From: Solirubrobacter soli DSM 22325
GTDB taxonomy: Bacteria; Actinomycetota; Thermoleophilia; Solirubrobacterales; Solirubrobacteraceae
Direction of reading: 5' to 3'
Length of the DNA: 64,000 bases
Assembly: GCF_000423665.1 (NCBI RefSeq)
Contig: NZ_KE384070.1
Location: 594,297-658,296, forward strand
The first letter of the stretch is position 1; each line of letters opens with the position of its first letter. The notes beneath the pieces are model-generated. The model was not told the DNA's origin. It did no database searches and was given only the letters and a program-made list of their open reading frames with translations. This document shows, piece after piece, positions 33,102 through 42,536 of this stretch. The position numbers and the translations under genes were made by a program.

Positions 33102-33900
33102 CCACCGCGTGCTCGAGCGCCCAGCTGAGCGCGTAGTCGGCGACCTCCTCCCAGCCAGGCGATGCGGGCAGCAGATGCGGTCCCTCGAACTCCTTGACGT
33201 CGGTGATGACGTCGCGGGTGTAGTGCCTGGCGTTCGACCGCTGGATCGAGGGCGGCATCAGGTGGTCGCGGCTGCCGGAGATGAACAGCAGGGGCGCTCG
33301 CTCGTGGTTGTCGTAGTTCACCCAGGTGTCGTCCTTGCCGGGGTGGATGTTCGCGAGCGCGCTGCCCCAGAAGATGTGTCCGGAGGCGGGGATGTGGTAG
33401 CGCTCGTAGAGCCGCCGCGCCTCGTCCTCGGGGAGGCCGTTGGTGAACGTGTACTGCCACTGCTCGAAGTTCAGACCGACGGCCTTGTGGCGGTTGGCGG
33501 GGTTCTTGAGCACGGGGAAGCTGGCGCGCACCTGCGAGAGCGGGATGCGCTTGACGCCCTCGGTCGGCGCTGAGTTGATCGCCACGCCGGCAGCGCCGAA
33601 GCCGTGGTCGAGCAGGATCTGGGTGAAGACGCCGCCGGCGGAGTGGCCGATGATGATCGGAGGCGACTCGAGCTCTGAGACGATGGTCTCGAGCTGCTCG
33701 ATGATCGCCGGGACCGTCACGCGCTCGATCGGCGTGGGGTCGGCGTTGAGCGCCTCGACCTCGACCTCGAGCCCGGGGTAGGCGGGGGCGATCACACGCA
33801 GGCCTTTGGCCTCGTAGCGCTCGATCCAGTGCTCCCAGCTGCGGGGGGTGACCCAGAAGCCGTGGACGAGGACGATCGTGTCAGGCGTGGCGGGACTCAT
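33067..33900 (-). CDS. Alpha/beta hydrolase
   Basis: 277-aa alpha/beta hydrolase. The N-terminal motif IVLVHGFWVTPRSWEHW, the nucleophile elbow GHSAGG (S87), an acid in ISGSRDHLMPP and a His in EGPHLLPASPGW form a complete triad. There is no signal peptide. It is of the non-heme haloperoxidase/esterase-like type; the substrate is unknown. It overlaps the convergent secreted protein by 35 bp at its 3' end. It closes the block of LAL-associated hydrolases; I do not see the shared promoter in front of it. Confidence 0.9.
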   Translation of the reverse strand: MSPATPDTIVLVHGFWVTPRSWEHWIERYEAKGLRVIAPAYPGLEVEVEALNADPTPIERVTVPAIIEQLETIVSELESPPIIIGHSAGGVFTQILLDHGFGAAGVAINSAPTEGVKRIPLSQVRASFPVLKNPANRHKAVGLNFEQWQYTFTNGLPEDEARRLYERYHIPASGHIFWGSALANIHPGKDDTWVNYDNHERAPLLFISGSRDHLMPPSIQRSNARHYTRDVITDVKEFEGPHLLPASPGWEEVADYALSWALEHAVVMRGREHVPTS

Positions 33901-33972
33901 CGGCCGCCCTTTCGTTCGCGCGTTGAAGATGCATCTAGGAGGACCGGATGGCGACCGGTTCTGTGACGCGGT

Positions 33973-35010
33973 TCAAACGCTCCCGACCCGTACCAGCGAC
34001 TTGATCGCCCGGCGTTCGTCCATGGCGGCATAGGCGTCGCCGATGCCCTCCAGGTCGGTGACGTAGTCGAGCACCCGGCCCGGGTCGATGCTGCCGTCGA
34101 GGACGTCGGGCAGCAGCTCGGGGATGTAGGCGCGCGCCGGCGCGAAGCCGCCGCGGATGCCCTTGTTGCGGGGGAACAGCTCGCCGATCGGCAACTCGAC
34201 GCCGTGCGGGATGCCGACACAGCCGACCATCGAACCCGGTCGGGCGATCGCGATCGCGGTCGAGAAGGACTGGGCGGTGCCGACGCACTCCAGCGTGGCG
34301 TCGACGCCAACGCCCTCGGTGAGCTCCATGACGGCCTGGACGGCCTCGTCGCCGCGCTGCTCGACGATGTCGGTGGCGCCGAACTCCCGGGCCAGCGCCT
34401 GCCGGTCAGGGTGTCGAGACAGAGCGATGATGCGCTCCGCGCCGAGGCGCGTGGCCGCCAGCACGCCGGACAGCCCGACCGCCCCGTCACCGACCACCGC
34501 CACCGTGGCGCCGGGCCGGACGTCCGCGCAGACCGCCGCGTGGTGGCCGGTGGACATGACATCGGAGAGGGCCAGCAGCGAGGCGAGCGTCGCGTCGGAG
34601 TGGCCGGAGCCCGGCACCCGGACGAGCCCGCCGTCGGCCAGCGGGACGCGGACCGCCTCGCCCTGTCCGCCGTCACCGCTGGTCGGATAGATCCCGCCCT
34701 GCACGCACGCCGACGTGACCCCGTGACGGCAGTGCGGACACGTGTTGTCGCAGAACATGAACGACGCGATGACGAGATCGCCCTTGCCGATCAGCCGCAC
34801 GTCGGCGCCGACGTCTTCGACGACGCCGATGAACTCGTGTCCGATCGGGCCGGGCGGGAACGGCGAATCGCCACGGTAGAACCACAGGTCCGTCCCGCAG
34901 ACGCAGGCCAACGCGACGCGCACGACGGCGTCTGTGGACTCGCGCAGGCTGGCGTCGGGCCGGTCGCCCGGCTCGACGCGGTGGGGCTCGTGAAAGACGG
35001 CTGCACGCAT
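33973..35010 (-). CDS. Zinc-dependent alcohol dehydrogenase (MDR family)
   Basis: 345-aa medium-chain dehydrogenase. Catalytic zinc ligands are C38 (CVCGTD) and GHE (H58/E59). The structural zinc site has four Cys (C87, C91, C94, C102), and the Rossmann motif is VAVVGDGAVGLSGV. The group contains NAD-dependent sorbitol/threonine-type dehydrogenases and formaldehyde-type enzymes. ATG 35010 was chosen over an upstream in-frame ATG at 35052 because the family begins with MRAAVFHEP. The histidine kinase gene lies upstream on the same strand with a 54-bp gap. The substrate is unknown. Confidence 0.92.
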   Translation of the reverse strand: MRAAVFHEPHRVEPGDRPDASLRESTDAVVRVALACVCGTDLWFYRGDSPFPPGPIGHEFIGVVEDVGADVRLIGKGDLVIASFMFCDNTCPHCRHGVTSACVQGGIYPTSGDGGQGEAVRVPLADGGLVRVPGSGHSDATLASLLALSDVMSTGHHAAVCADVRPGATVAVVGDGAVGLSGVLAATRLGAERIIALSRHPDRQALAREFGATDIVEQRGDEAVQAVMELTEGVGVDATLECVGTAQSFSTAIAIARPGSMVGCVGIPHGVELPIGELFPRNKGIRGGFAPARAYIPELLPDVLDGSIDPGRVLDYVTDLEGIGDAYAAMDERRAIKSLVRVGSV

Positions 35011-35064
35011 GGCGCCTACTCTGCTCCGGAACGGCGCCGCTGTGAAGGGCAACGCCGGGCCGGG

Positions 35065-36258
35065 TCAGCCGGGCTCGTCGCCGACTGGAAGCCGTGCGCG
35101 GACCGTGGTGCCCTCGCCGGTCGCGCTGGTGACGGTGAGCCGGCCGCCGAGGGCCTCGACTCGATCGCCGAGGCCGCGGAGCCCGCTGCCGTTCTCGGCG
35201 CAGGCTCCGCCGCGGCCATCGTCGGCGATGGCGATCTCGGCCCAGCCGTCGCCGGCGCGCAGCGTCAGCTCGGCGGTGCGCGCTCCGGCGTACTTGGCGA
35301 CGTTCGTCAGCGCCTCGACGGCGACGAAGTAGAGCGCTGCCTCGTGTCCCGGAGGCAGCCGGCGGTCGAGGCCGATATCGAGTGCGACCGGCACATGGCT
35401 GCGCCCGGCGAGCATCTCGAGCGCCGCGGGCAGTCCGCGCTCGGTCAGCACCACCGGATGCAGCCCACGCGCGAGCTCGCGCAGTTCGGCCAGCGCCGCC
35501 TGCAGCTCGTCGATACACCGCTCGATCGCCGCCGCGGTGCCCGCCTCCGCCGAGCGGGCGACGAGCCGCAAGGAGAGCGCGAGCGCGACGAGCCGTTGTT
35601 GTGCGCCGTCATGCAGGTCGCGCTCGATCCGGCGACGTGCGACGTCCGCGGTCTCGACGAGCCGCGCACGCGACTCCTTGAGCCGGATCTGCGCATCGAC
35701 GTTCGCGATCGCCTGGGCGACGAGCTCGGTGAACGCGCCAAGACGCGCTTCCGAATCAGGGGAGAACGGGCCATCGGTCGAGCCGGCCAGGAACGCGCCC
35801 CACAGCTGCCCGTCCATCCAGATCGGAGCCGCGACCGTCGCGCGGACTCGACGCGCTCGCATGATCTCCGGAACGGGTCCCGCGATGCCCGCATAGGAAT
35901 CGACGCGCACCGGCGCGCCCGCGTCGCGCACCCGCGCGAGCGCCGTCTCTGGGGAGATCCCGAGCCGGCGGCCCACCTTGAAAGGCGCGATCCCCGGTTC
36001 GGTCCACGAGGCGATGACCGTGGCGTGGTCGCCGCTGTCGTAGCGCAACGTCACCGCGATCGCGGCATCCAGGTGTCCGGCGACCTCCTCGGTGACCAGT
36101 GCCAGGACGGCCTCCGGCTCGTGCTGACGTGCCAGCAGCATCGCCACACGCCGTAGCGCCTCCGACTCCTCCAAGCGAGCGCGCAGCGCCCGCTGCAGCC
36201 GCTGGTTCTCGACCTCGAGCTGAGCGGGCGCAGTCTCGTGGACGTCGCGCGTGTCCAC
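35065..36258 (-). CDS. GAF-domain sensor histidine kinase (HisKA_3), orphan
   Basis: 397-aa cytoplasmic sensor kinase of the NarL/DesK group. It has a coiled N-terminal start (about 12-36), a GAF-like domain (about 37-185), and a HisKA_3 phosphoacceptor box ERDLHDGAQQRLVALALSL with H216. A C-terminal HATPase with ALTNVAKYAGA (N box) and IADDGRGG follows. There are no membrane segments, so it probably senses a small cytoplasmic signal. No response regulator is next to it, so the partner is encoded elsewhere. It starts at GTG 36258, 65 bp from a divergent pseudogene. Confidence 0.9.
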   Translation of the reverse strand: MDTRDVHETAPAQLEVENQRLQRALRARLEESEALRRVAMLLARQHEPEAVLALVTEEVAGHLDAAIAVTLRYDSGDHATVIASWTEPGIAPFKVGRRLGISPETALARVRDAGAPVRVDSYAGIAGPVPEIMRARRVRATVAAPIWMDGQLWGAFLAGSTDGPFSPDSEARLGAFTELVAQAIANVDAQIRLKESRARLVETADVARRRIERDLHDGAQQRLVALALSLRLVARSAEAGTAAAIERCIDELQAALAELRELARGLHPVVLTERGLPAALEMLAGRSHVPVALDIGLDRRLPPGHEAALYFVAVEALTNVAKYAGARTAELTLRAGDGWAEIAIADDGRGGACAENGSGLRGLGDRVEALGGRLTVTSATGEGTTVRARLPVGDEPG

Positions 36259-36323
36259 GGGCGAATCCTCCCACGCGAGACAAGACCCGGCCGGCCCGCC
36301 TCGGCTTCTACGATTCGGCGCGG

Positions 36324-37398
36324 ATGGCCCCAACGTTCGACGTGATCATCGCCGGGTGCGGGCCGACCGGAGCGATGCTGGCCGCCGAACTGCGGCTGCA
36401 CGATCTGCGGGTGCTCGTTCTGGAGAAGGAGACCGAGCCCGTGTCCTTCGTCCGCATCGTCGCTCTGCATATCTGCTGGGCATCTCGCAACCGGTCATCG
36501 TCGAGCTGCTCGAAGACCACGCGATGGCATTGGGAGCGCAGGTGCGGCGCGGTTGTGCGGTGGCCGATCTCGAGCAGGATGAGGCCGGCGTGACCGTCCA
36601 GCTCGCCGACGGCGAACAGCTGCGTGCGCGCTATCTCGTCGGCTGTGACGGCGGGCGCAGCACGGTGCGCAAACGGCTCGGCGTCGGCTTCCCCGGCGAG
36701 CCGTCGCGGGCCGACACGCTGATGGGCGAGATGCAGGTGGGCGTCGCGCCGGAGGAGGTCGCGGCCAAGCTGGCCGAGCTCCGCGCGACCAATGGGCGCT
36801 TCTGGCTCAGGCCCTTCGGCGCAGAGGTCTATAGCGTCGTGGTCCCCGCCGCAGGCGTCAGCGATCGCGCGGTGGCGCCCACCATCGAGGACTTCAGACA
36901 GCAGCTGCACGCCATCGCGGGCACCGATTTCGGCGTGCACTCCCCGCGTTGGTTGTCGCGCTTCGGCGATGCCACACGGCTGGCCGAGCGCTATCGGGTC
37001 GGGCGGGTGCTGCTCGCCGGCGATGCGGCTCACATCCACCCACCCATCGGCGGGCAGGGCCTCAACCTCGGCATCCAGGACGCGTTCAACCTCGGCTGGA
37101 AACTGGCCGCCCAGATCCGCGGCTGGGCGCCGGAGGCACTGCTGGACACCTACCAGGCCGAACGTCATCCGGTCGCCGAGGACGTGCTCGGCAGCATCGC
37201 GGCCGCGGACTGCTGCTGGACCGCACCGATCGCCTGACGGTCGGCGGCTGGTCAGACCGCGTCGACCGCCTCGCCGATCCCACCGCGGAGCTGGACGTCC
37301 CGTGCGTCCTGCTCCGCCCCGACGGCCACGTCGCCTGGATCGGCGACGATCAGCGGGACCTGGACGACCACCTCGCCCGATGGTTCGGCCGGGCATAG
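36324..37398 (+). pseudogene. Degenerate FAD monooxygenase, rifampicin-monooxygenase-like
   Basis: Pieces of one aromatic-ring/rifampicin monooxygenase gene are spread over all three frames. Piece 1 (from ATG 36324) has the FAD motif IIAGCGPTGAMLAAELRL and LVLEKETEPVSFVRIVALH. Piece 2 (from about 36468) resumes at AYLLGISQPVI and runs through the FAD-binding GDAAHIHPPIGGQGLNLG to about 37205. Piece 3 (about 37212-37398) holds the C-terminal LTVGGWSDRVDRL and VLLRPDGHVAWIG. Compared with the family, about 50 residues are missing at the first junction and about 70 at the second. Both losses change the frame, so no functional protein is expected. Confidence 0.85.
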
Positions 37399-37465
37399 CC
37401 GATCGCGCGAAAGATTGGGGGTTTCCGTGATTTCGGCGCAGCGGGACATGGCGTACGGTCGCAGG

Positions 37466-37924
37466 ATGAGTGCCGGCCACCTCGCGTCCCGCCAAGACCT
37501 GCGGGCGATCAACGCGCAGTTCATCGAGAACTTCGTGACCAACGACGTGGCGGCGCACGACGCCCTGCTCCACCCGAGCTTCCTCTACATCCGCAGCGAC
37601 GGCTCGCGCGTGGACCGTGCGACCTACCTCGAGGGCTGGGCAACCGGCTTCGACCCCGACGTCATCGTGTACTGGGACGTCCGCGACGAGCTGATCACCG
37701 TGGTCGGTGACGTCGCTCTCGTGCGGTCGACGAACAAGGAGACCGTTCGCCAGGACGGCGAAGCGGTCACGTCGATGTCGACGTACACGGACACGTACGT
37801 CTTCGAGCAGGGCCGTTGGCAATGCATCCAGGCCCAGATCACCCCGGTCGCGAAGGTCAACGAGCCGGCGGATGACACGATCGTCTCGGTCTGGATCATG
37901 GGAGTCCGCCAGCCTGAGCGCTGA
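37466..37924 (+). CDS. NTF2-like (SnoaL/DUF4440-type) small protein
   Basis: 152-aa protein with the NTF2-like pattern: N-terminal helix (RAINAQFIENFVTNDVAAHD), the typical LLHPSFLYIRSDGSRVDRATYL, then four strands ending WQCIQAQITPV. The family includes small isomerases, cyclases and ligand-binding domains; no catalytic residues can be assigned. ATG 37466 lies 6 nt after a TACGGT hexamer and would be leaderless; ATG 37448 is an alternative that adds six residues. No partner gene is evident. Confidence 0.85.
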   Translation: MSAGHLASRQDLRAINAQFIENFVTNDVAAHDALLHPSFLYIRSDGSRVDRATYLEGWATGFDPDVIVYWDVRDELITVVGDVALVRSTNKETVRQDGEAVTSMSTYTDTYVFEQGRWQCIQAQITPVAKVNEPADDTIVSVWIMGVRQPER

Positions 37925-37990
37925 CACGCCGTGGGCCTCCCTCTCGCCGGTGGCCGTGATCGCTTTGCCGCTCCTGGGCGGGGCGGGCCA

Positions 37991-38041
37991 GGGGGTGAGG
38001 ACGCCCACTGCGGTCTGACCGCACTCGGCGTCCGCACCCCC
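37991..38041. repeat. 51-bp near-perfect palindrome
   Basis: Two 25-nt arms (37991-38015 and 38017-38041) are complementary at 22 of 25 positions around a single central T. The centre reads GCGGTC-T-GACCGC. It lies in a 254-bp gap between the NTF2-like gene and the unknown membrane protein, both on the plus strand. It could form a strong hairpin (terminator) or be a footprint of a mobile element. The rest of the gap (37925-38178) shows nothing else. Confidence 0.6.
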
Positions 38042-38178
38042 ACCAACGCGCCAGCTCGACGGGCGGCGAAGGAGGCCGAGAGCCGGGCATCGCCATCGTC
38101 GGCGTTGTTGATCCGTTCGCCGAGCGCGAGTTCCGGCGCCGGCATCCCCGATCGGTTTAGGATCGCAACAGAAGGGCG

Positions 38179-40347
38179 ATGTCGATCGCAACGCGGCGCA
38201 ACTCGCAGATGCCACGGGCGCGGGTGCCCGGTTGGCCCACTGCGGTCTCGTGCGTGCTCGCGGCGGCGACGCTGGCGGCGCTGATCATCGTCGCGCTGGC
38301 CGTCACCGGCGAGGCGTCCACGAAAGGGAAGATCGACTCGGCGCCGCTGATCGGAGAGCGGATCGAGCGCACGCTGGCGTCTCCGGCCGTTGCCGGGTGC
38401 GTCGCCGCATTGCTCGCCGTGCTGCTGGCGTACTTCGTTCGGCTGGCGCGCTTGCGGTGGCTCGGGCGACACGCGCCTGCGATCGCCGTCGCCGATCTGG
38501 TCTCGGCACAGCAGCTCGAGGACGGGCTGCTCGAGCACTTGACGCTGTACTTCCGCAAGCGGATGGCGAGTCTGCACCTGGCCAGTCCGGGGGCGCAGCC
38601 CGGCGTCGCGCCGGCCAGTGGCTTCGTCGAGCTGGTCGCGCAGGCCGGCTCCGGCATGAACAGCGCCGGGAAGTTCATCGCCGGGCTCGTGCAGGCCGCG
38701 TGGCCGACACAGGCATACGAGGTGCACGCGACGCTCATCCAGCGCGAAGAGGCGCCCAGGTTCGGCGTCTCGGTTCAGGTCGTGCTGCTGCCGAACCTCG
38801 CCACCACGCCGGAGACGTGCTGGGCGCCGACGTGGGAGACGGTGGTCGACCGGGCGTCCAACTTCGCCGCCGCGTTCATCCTTCCGCGCAGCCACCCGGG
38901 CCGCCGTCCGCCATGGAGCGCGTGGCAGGGGTTCGTGATGCCACCGCACCTGCTCGACGACTATGAGCGGGCGTCGAACCTGTGTCACGCCCGCCGCTAC
39001 GACGAGGCGCTGGAGAAGTTCTATCTCGCGTTGAATCACGACCCGAAGAACATCGACGTGCGCCTCAAGATCGGATTCGTGCAGGAGAAGGTCGGCATGG
39101 CGCTCGACGCCCTCGCGACCTACGACGACGTCTGCGTGCTCGCACGCGCCTGCGACCGCGGCTGGACGCACGCGCTGTTCGACTGGCGCTCGCGACGGAC
39201 CCGGGATCGCTCGGCCCGCGTCGCGCAGTACCGGCGCGCGGTGCTGCTCGGCTCGGGTGAGCGCTTGACCGCGCGGTGGGTGGAGCCCGACCACGAGCCG
39301 TTGCTGCCGCGCGATGCCCAGCGCGCGGAGCTCCGTGCTCGGCTGAGCTCTGCGCTCCCGGGAGCGGACGCCGCCACAGCGAAGGGCGAAGACGACCTCT
39401 GCGCCTACTTCCAGAGACAAGGCGAGGACGCGTTCAAAGAGCTCCGGGGCATCATCCCGCGCATCACGTTCGGTCTCGAGGACGCAAGCCTGACGCGCCG
39501 CGCGGTGGCGCTCAGCGAGGAGTGCGTGAGAGTCCGCCTCCGGGGGTGGAGCGCGCCGCCGACCGTGGATCAACTCGAGCGACGGGTCAGCAGGAGTCGA
39601 CGCGTGAGCGAGATCGTCGGGCGAGTGACCTGGGCGGAGCGATACAACGCGGCGAGCCTGTACGCGCTCGCGATCCGCTTCACGGGCGCGAGCGACGAGG
39701 ACAAGGAGCTTCTCTCCGTCAAGGCGGTGCAAGAGCTCGAACGAGCGCTGCAACGAGCGAGCAGCGGGTACGTCGCGAGTCGGCGGGAGTGGCTGCTCGC
39801 CGAGGATCCGGACCTCGACGCGTTGCGGGAGACGGCGGCGTTCAAGCGCTTCACGGCCACCTACTTCCCCGGGGTCGACGTCACGAAGGCGCGACCGCGC
39901 GACGGCCACGACTGGGAGTGCGCCCAGTACGTCGTCCGCCTCGTCACCGCCTGCGCGATGCGACGGAGCGCGTTGTGGGAACAGCGGGCCAAGAATGGCG
40001 CCGCGCTCGACCCGGCGTGGTCGGCCGAGGACGACGCGGCCTGGAAGCTCATCGCCACGGTGGCCGCGGACTGTCATCACTGGCAGGCGCGGCTGGCATT
40101 CATCACCGGGCTCCACGACTGGGCGGCCGCGTACGGGTGGCGACACCTGCCGTTGGCGTATCCGAGCCCTTCGGAGTTGCCCGCCTCCGCCGGTTGCTCC
40201 GCGGCCACCGACGCCCTCGAGGCGCGGCTGGCCGACGCCGTCGAACGCGTCGGCAAGTCATCGAAGAGCTTCGGCGCCGGGAACAGCTCCGCGGTGCGGC
40301 GAGACGCCTGGGAGGACCTTGTCGGCGCGTTGACCGAGCAGTCATGA
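38179..40347 (+). CDS. Large membrane-anchored TPR-type protein of unknown function
   Basis: 722-aa protein that I do not recognise. Two N-terminal membrane helices (about 20-43 and 70-92) leave most of the chain on one side, probably the cytoplasm. A TPR-like pair follows (about 255-325, including YEKASNLCHARRY-type YERASNLCHARRYDEALEKF). The remainder is a helical region to the C-terminus with conserved-looking WAERYNAASLYALAIRF and many charged residues. There are no catalytic motifs. It stands alone, with no operon partner. It might be a scaffold or a sensor for a membrane complex; function unknown. Confidence 0.75.
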   Translation: MSIATRRNSQMPRARVPGWPTAVSCVLAAATLAALIIVALAVTGEASTKGKIDSAPLIGERIERTLASPAVAGCVAALLAVLLAYFVRLARLRWLGRHAPAIAVADLVSAQQLEDGLLEHLTLYFRKRMASLHLASPGAQPGVAPASGFVELVAQAGSGMNSAGKFIAGLVQAAWPTQAYEVHATLIQREEAPRFGVSVQVVLLPNLATTPETCWAPTWETVVDRASNFAAAFILPRSHPGRRPPWSAWQGFVMPPHLLDDYERASNLCHARRYDEALEKFYLALNHDPKNIDVRLKIGFVQEKVGMALDALATYDDVCVLARACDRGWTHALFDWRSRRTRDRSARVAQYRRAVLLGSGERLTARWVEPDHEPLLPRDAQRAELRARLSSALPGADAATAKGEDDLCAYFQRQGEDAFKELRGIIPRITFGLEDASLTRRAVALSEECVRVRLRGWSAPPTVDQLERRVSRSRRVSEIVGRVTWAERYNAASLYALAIRFTGASDEDKELLSVKAVQELERALQRASSGYVASRREWLLAEDPDLDALRETAAFKRFTATYFPGVDVTKARPRDGHDWECAQYVVRLVTACAMRRSALWEQRAKNGAALDPAWSAEDDAAWKLIATVAADCHHWQARLAFITGLHDWAAAYGWRHLPLAYPSPSELPASAGCSAATDALEARLADAVERVGKSSKSFGAGNSSAVRRDAWEDLVGALTEQS

Positions 40348-40670
40348 GCGCTTCGTCTCCGGTGGCGGCGGCCGGCCGTCGCAGCGCAACTGCCGCAGCT
40401 TCGGATCGGTCACGCACCAGGGGACCTGCAAGCGACGCTGCGCGCTCGGGGCGCCGTCGATGTCATCCTCGGGAAGTGGGCGTCCTGCCACCTTGCTGAA
40501 CAGCGGGTACGGCGGTCGGTGGTTCCGCGCCCCGGGTGGAGCCGGCCTGCGCCGGGCTCACGACCCGACTGTCGCCGCTCGGTCCTGCCCGTGTCAAGAA
40601 GGAACAATGAGTGGGATGTCGAGGCTGAGCGGCCCGTCCCGCCTGGGCGACACGCCTGACAGGAGTGGTT
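40348..40670. other. Intergenic stretch without a supported gene
   Basis: About 320 bp between the TPR membrane protein and the convergent M28 peptidase. Short open frames here lack domain content and ribosome sites. The segment around 40530-40680 has an unusual base order (AAGAAGGAACAATGAG and several short GC inverted repeats) that resembles the noncoding end of a transposable element, but I see no transposase and cannot confirm this. Confidence 0.3.
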
Positions 40671-40702
40671 GTGGCGCCGGGCTCGGCATCGCCCGGCGCC
40701 AC
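40671..40702. terminator. Hairpin downstream of the M28 peptidase
   Basis: Perfect 12-bp stem GTGGCGCCGGGC (40671-40682) with its complement at 40691-40702 and an 8-nt loop, 8 bp beyond the peptidase stop on the minus strand. It is a likely terminator for the peptidase, and for anything reading in from the left. Confidence 0.65.
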
Positions 40703-40710
40703 GGTTGGGG

Positions 40711-42342
40711 CTAACTCGTCGTCGAGCCTCGCGGCCCCGCCGGAGCGGGGGTTCCCTTCGGTTTGTGGACGTCCTCACCCGCCCAGACGACGCTGGTGTT
40801 GTACGCCATGCGCACGGTCATGTCGGCGAAGGCCTTGGACATGAACGTGAAGACGGTCGGGTCGTTGTTGCTGAGGTTGTCGCACCAGCGGAACGGGTTG
40901 TCGACGCAGCCGCCGTCGAAGCTCGGGACGTTGCCCTCGTAGTTGCCGAGGGAGCCGCCGAAGAGGTCGACCTCCTCCTGGGTCTTGCAGCAGTCCTGCC
41001 CGGTCAGCAGGCCGCTGGCAGGGACGCCGGCGAGCTGGAACTGCTCCGCGTCGGTACCGACCGGCGAGAAGAAGATGTGGTTCTTGCCGATCGAGTCGAA
41101 GTAGTTCACCCCGAGGTCGCGGGCGAACTTCGACGGCTCGTACACGTTCGCCGGGAAGGTCTTGCTGACGGTGCGGCCGAAGAGGTCCACGGCGGCCGGA
41201 TCGAGGATGCCGATCGAGTAGTTCGGCGTGGCCATGACATCGGCGTCGAGGTCGTAGCGGATCTTCGCCAGCTCGCTCGGGGACAGGTGGCTGACGTAGT
41301 ACTTCGAGCCGAGCTCGCCGAGCTCCTCGCCGCCGAACCAGATGAACCGCAGCTTGTTGAGCGGGTGGACCTTGCGCATCTCCTGCGCGATCTGGAGGAT
41401 CGTGACCGAGCCGGAGGCGTTGTCGAGCATGCCCGCGCCGTAGATGGCGTCGAGGTGGCCGTCGACGACGACGACGTGGTTGGGGTCGCCGCCCTTGGAC
41501 TCCGCGATCAGGTTGTAGTCCGTGCGGTTGGGGTCGACGATCTGGTGGATGCTCAGGCTCATGACCGGCGGCGTGCCGGCCGTGTACTCGTTGTAGAGGC
41601 TCTGGCCGATCGCGAAGGTCACGAACCCGACCGGGATCGTCGCCACGAAGGGGTTGCCGGCCGCGTCGACCATGCTGCCGCTGAACGCGCCGGTACGGCC
41701 GGGGTTGCCCTCGTTGAAGATGACCACGCCGACGGCTCCCGCCGCCGTGGCGTTCTGCACCTTCGTGCCGAACGTGCAGGTGCCGCGCTGGACGAGCGCG
41801 ATCTTGCCCGCCACGCCCGCGAAGTCGCTCGCCAGGCAACCGCTCGCCGAGCTCGGGGTCGGCGTCGGGGGCATGATGGTGTGACCGGCCGGGACGACCT
41901 GGACGCGAGTGGCGTCGCCCTGGCTCGACCCGGGGTTCCACTCGTCGATCAGCTTGAACGCACGCGCGGTGGGTGAGACCTCGCTCAGGCTGGGCGTTCC
42001 GATGTAGGACGAGTACGTGAACGTGTAGGGCTGGACGGTGACGTCGTAGCCGGCCTTGCGCATCGCGGCCGCCACGTAGTCGACCGACGCCTTGTAGCCG
42101 GGCTCACCCGAGTTGCGTGAGGGATGGCCGTCCGCGCCGGGGTTGGCATCGGCGATCGCCTGCAGCGCCTCCATATGGGTCCAGAGATCGCTCGTGGTGA
42201 TGCACGGCACCAGCTTGCCGGGGGTGTCGTTGACGCGGTTGTCGCACCCGGCGTTCGATTGGGCCCTGGCCGTGGCCGGCAGGCAGAGTACGGCAGCCGC
42301 GCAGAGCGCGGGCAACCACCATTGTCTCACGCGACGAGGCAT
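40711..42342 (-). CDS. Secreted M28-family metallopeptidase with PA domain
   Basis: 543-aa secreted aminopeptidase-like enzyme. The signal peptide spans residues 1-27 (basic start, hydrophobic core, ATARAQ cleavage), and an inserted PA domain covers about 160-260 (CTFGTKVQNATAAGAVGVVIF). The M28 catalytic domain has zinc ligands in VVDGHLDAI (H296, with D298), MLDNASG (D307) and GGEELG (E339/E340), and a further acid in DLDADV. The family removes N-terminal residues from peptides using two zinc ions. A Cys pair (DCCKTQ) and GGCVDNPFRWCDN suggest disulphides near the C-terminus. It has an isolated gene with its own terminator. Confidence 0.92.
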   Translation of the reverse strand: MPRRVRQWWLPALCAAAVLCLPATARAQSNAGCDNRVNDTPGKLVPCITTSDLWTHMEALQAIADANPGADGHPSRNSGEPGYKASVDYVAAAMRKAGYDVTVQPYTFTYSSYIGTPSLSEVSPTARAFKLIDEWNPGSSQGDATRVQVVPAGHTIMPPTPTPSSASGCLASDFAGVAGKIALVQRGTCTFGTKVQNATAAGAVGVVIFNEGNPGRTGAFSGSMVDAAGNPFVATIPVGFVTFAIGQSLYNEYTAGTPPVMSLSIHQIVDPNRTDYNLIAESKGGDPNHVVVVDGHLDAIYGAGMLDNASGSVTILQIAQEMRKVHPLNKLRFIWFGGEELGELGSKYYVSHLSPSELAKIRYDLDADVMATPNYSIGILDPAAVDLFGRTVSKTFPANVYEPSKFARDLGVNYFDSIGKNHIFFSPVGTDAEQFQLAGVPASGLLTGQDCCKTQEEVDLFGGSLGNYEGNVPSFDGGCVDNPFRWCDNLSNNDPTVFTFMSKAFADMTVRMAYNTSVVWAGEDVHKPKGTPAPAGPRGSTTS

Positions 42343-42536
42343 GAGCGACCCTCCTCAAGCAGAACGACACGGGCCGGCGAGCGCGCAAAAGACCTGCGTG
42401 CGGCCGCTAAGGCCCACAGTTGGACGATCAGCTCATGCTACGTCTGCACGGCGGGAGACGTCAAACAGTCTCAGCTCGTTGACGTCACTCATCGGATTGA
42501 CATCCAGCCCGTCCGGACACCTGAAGGCGTCGCCGA

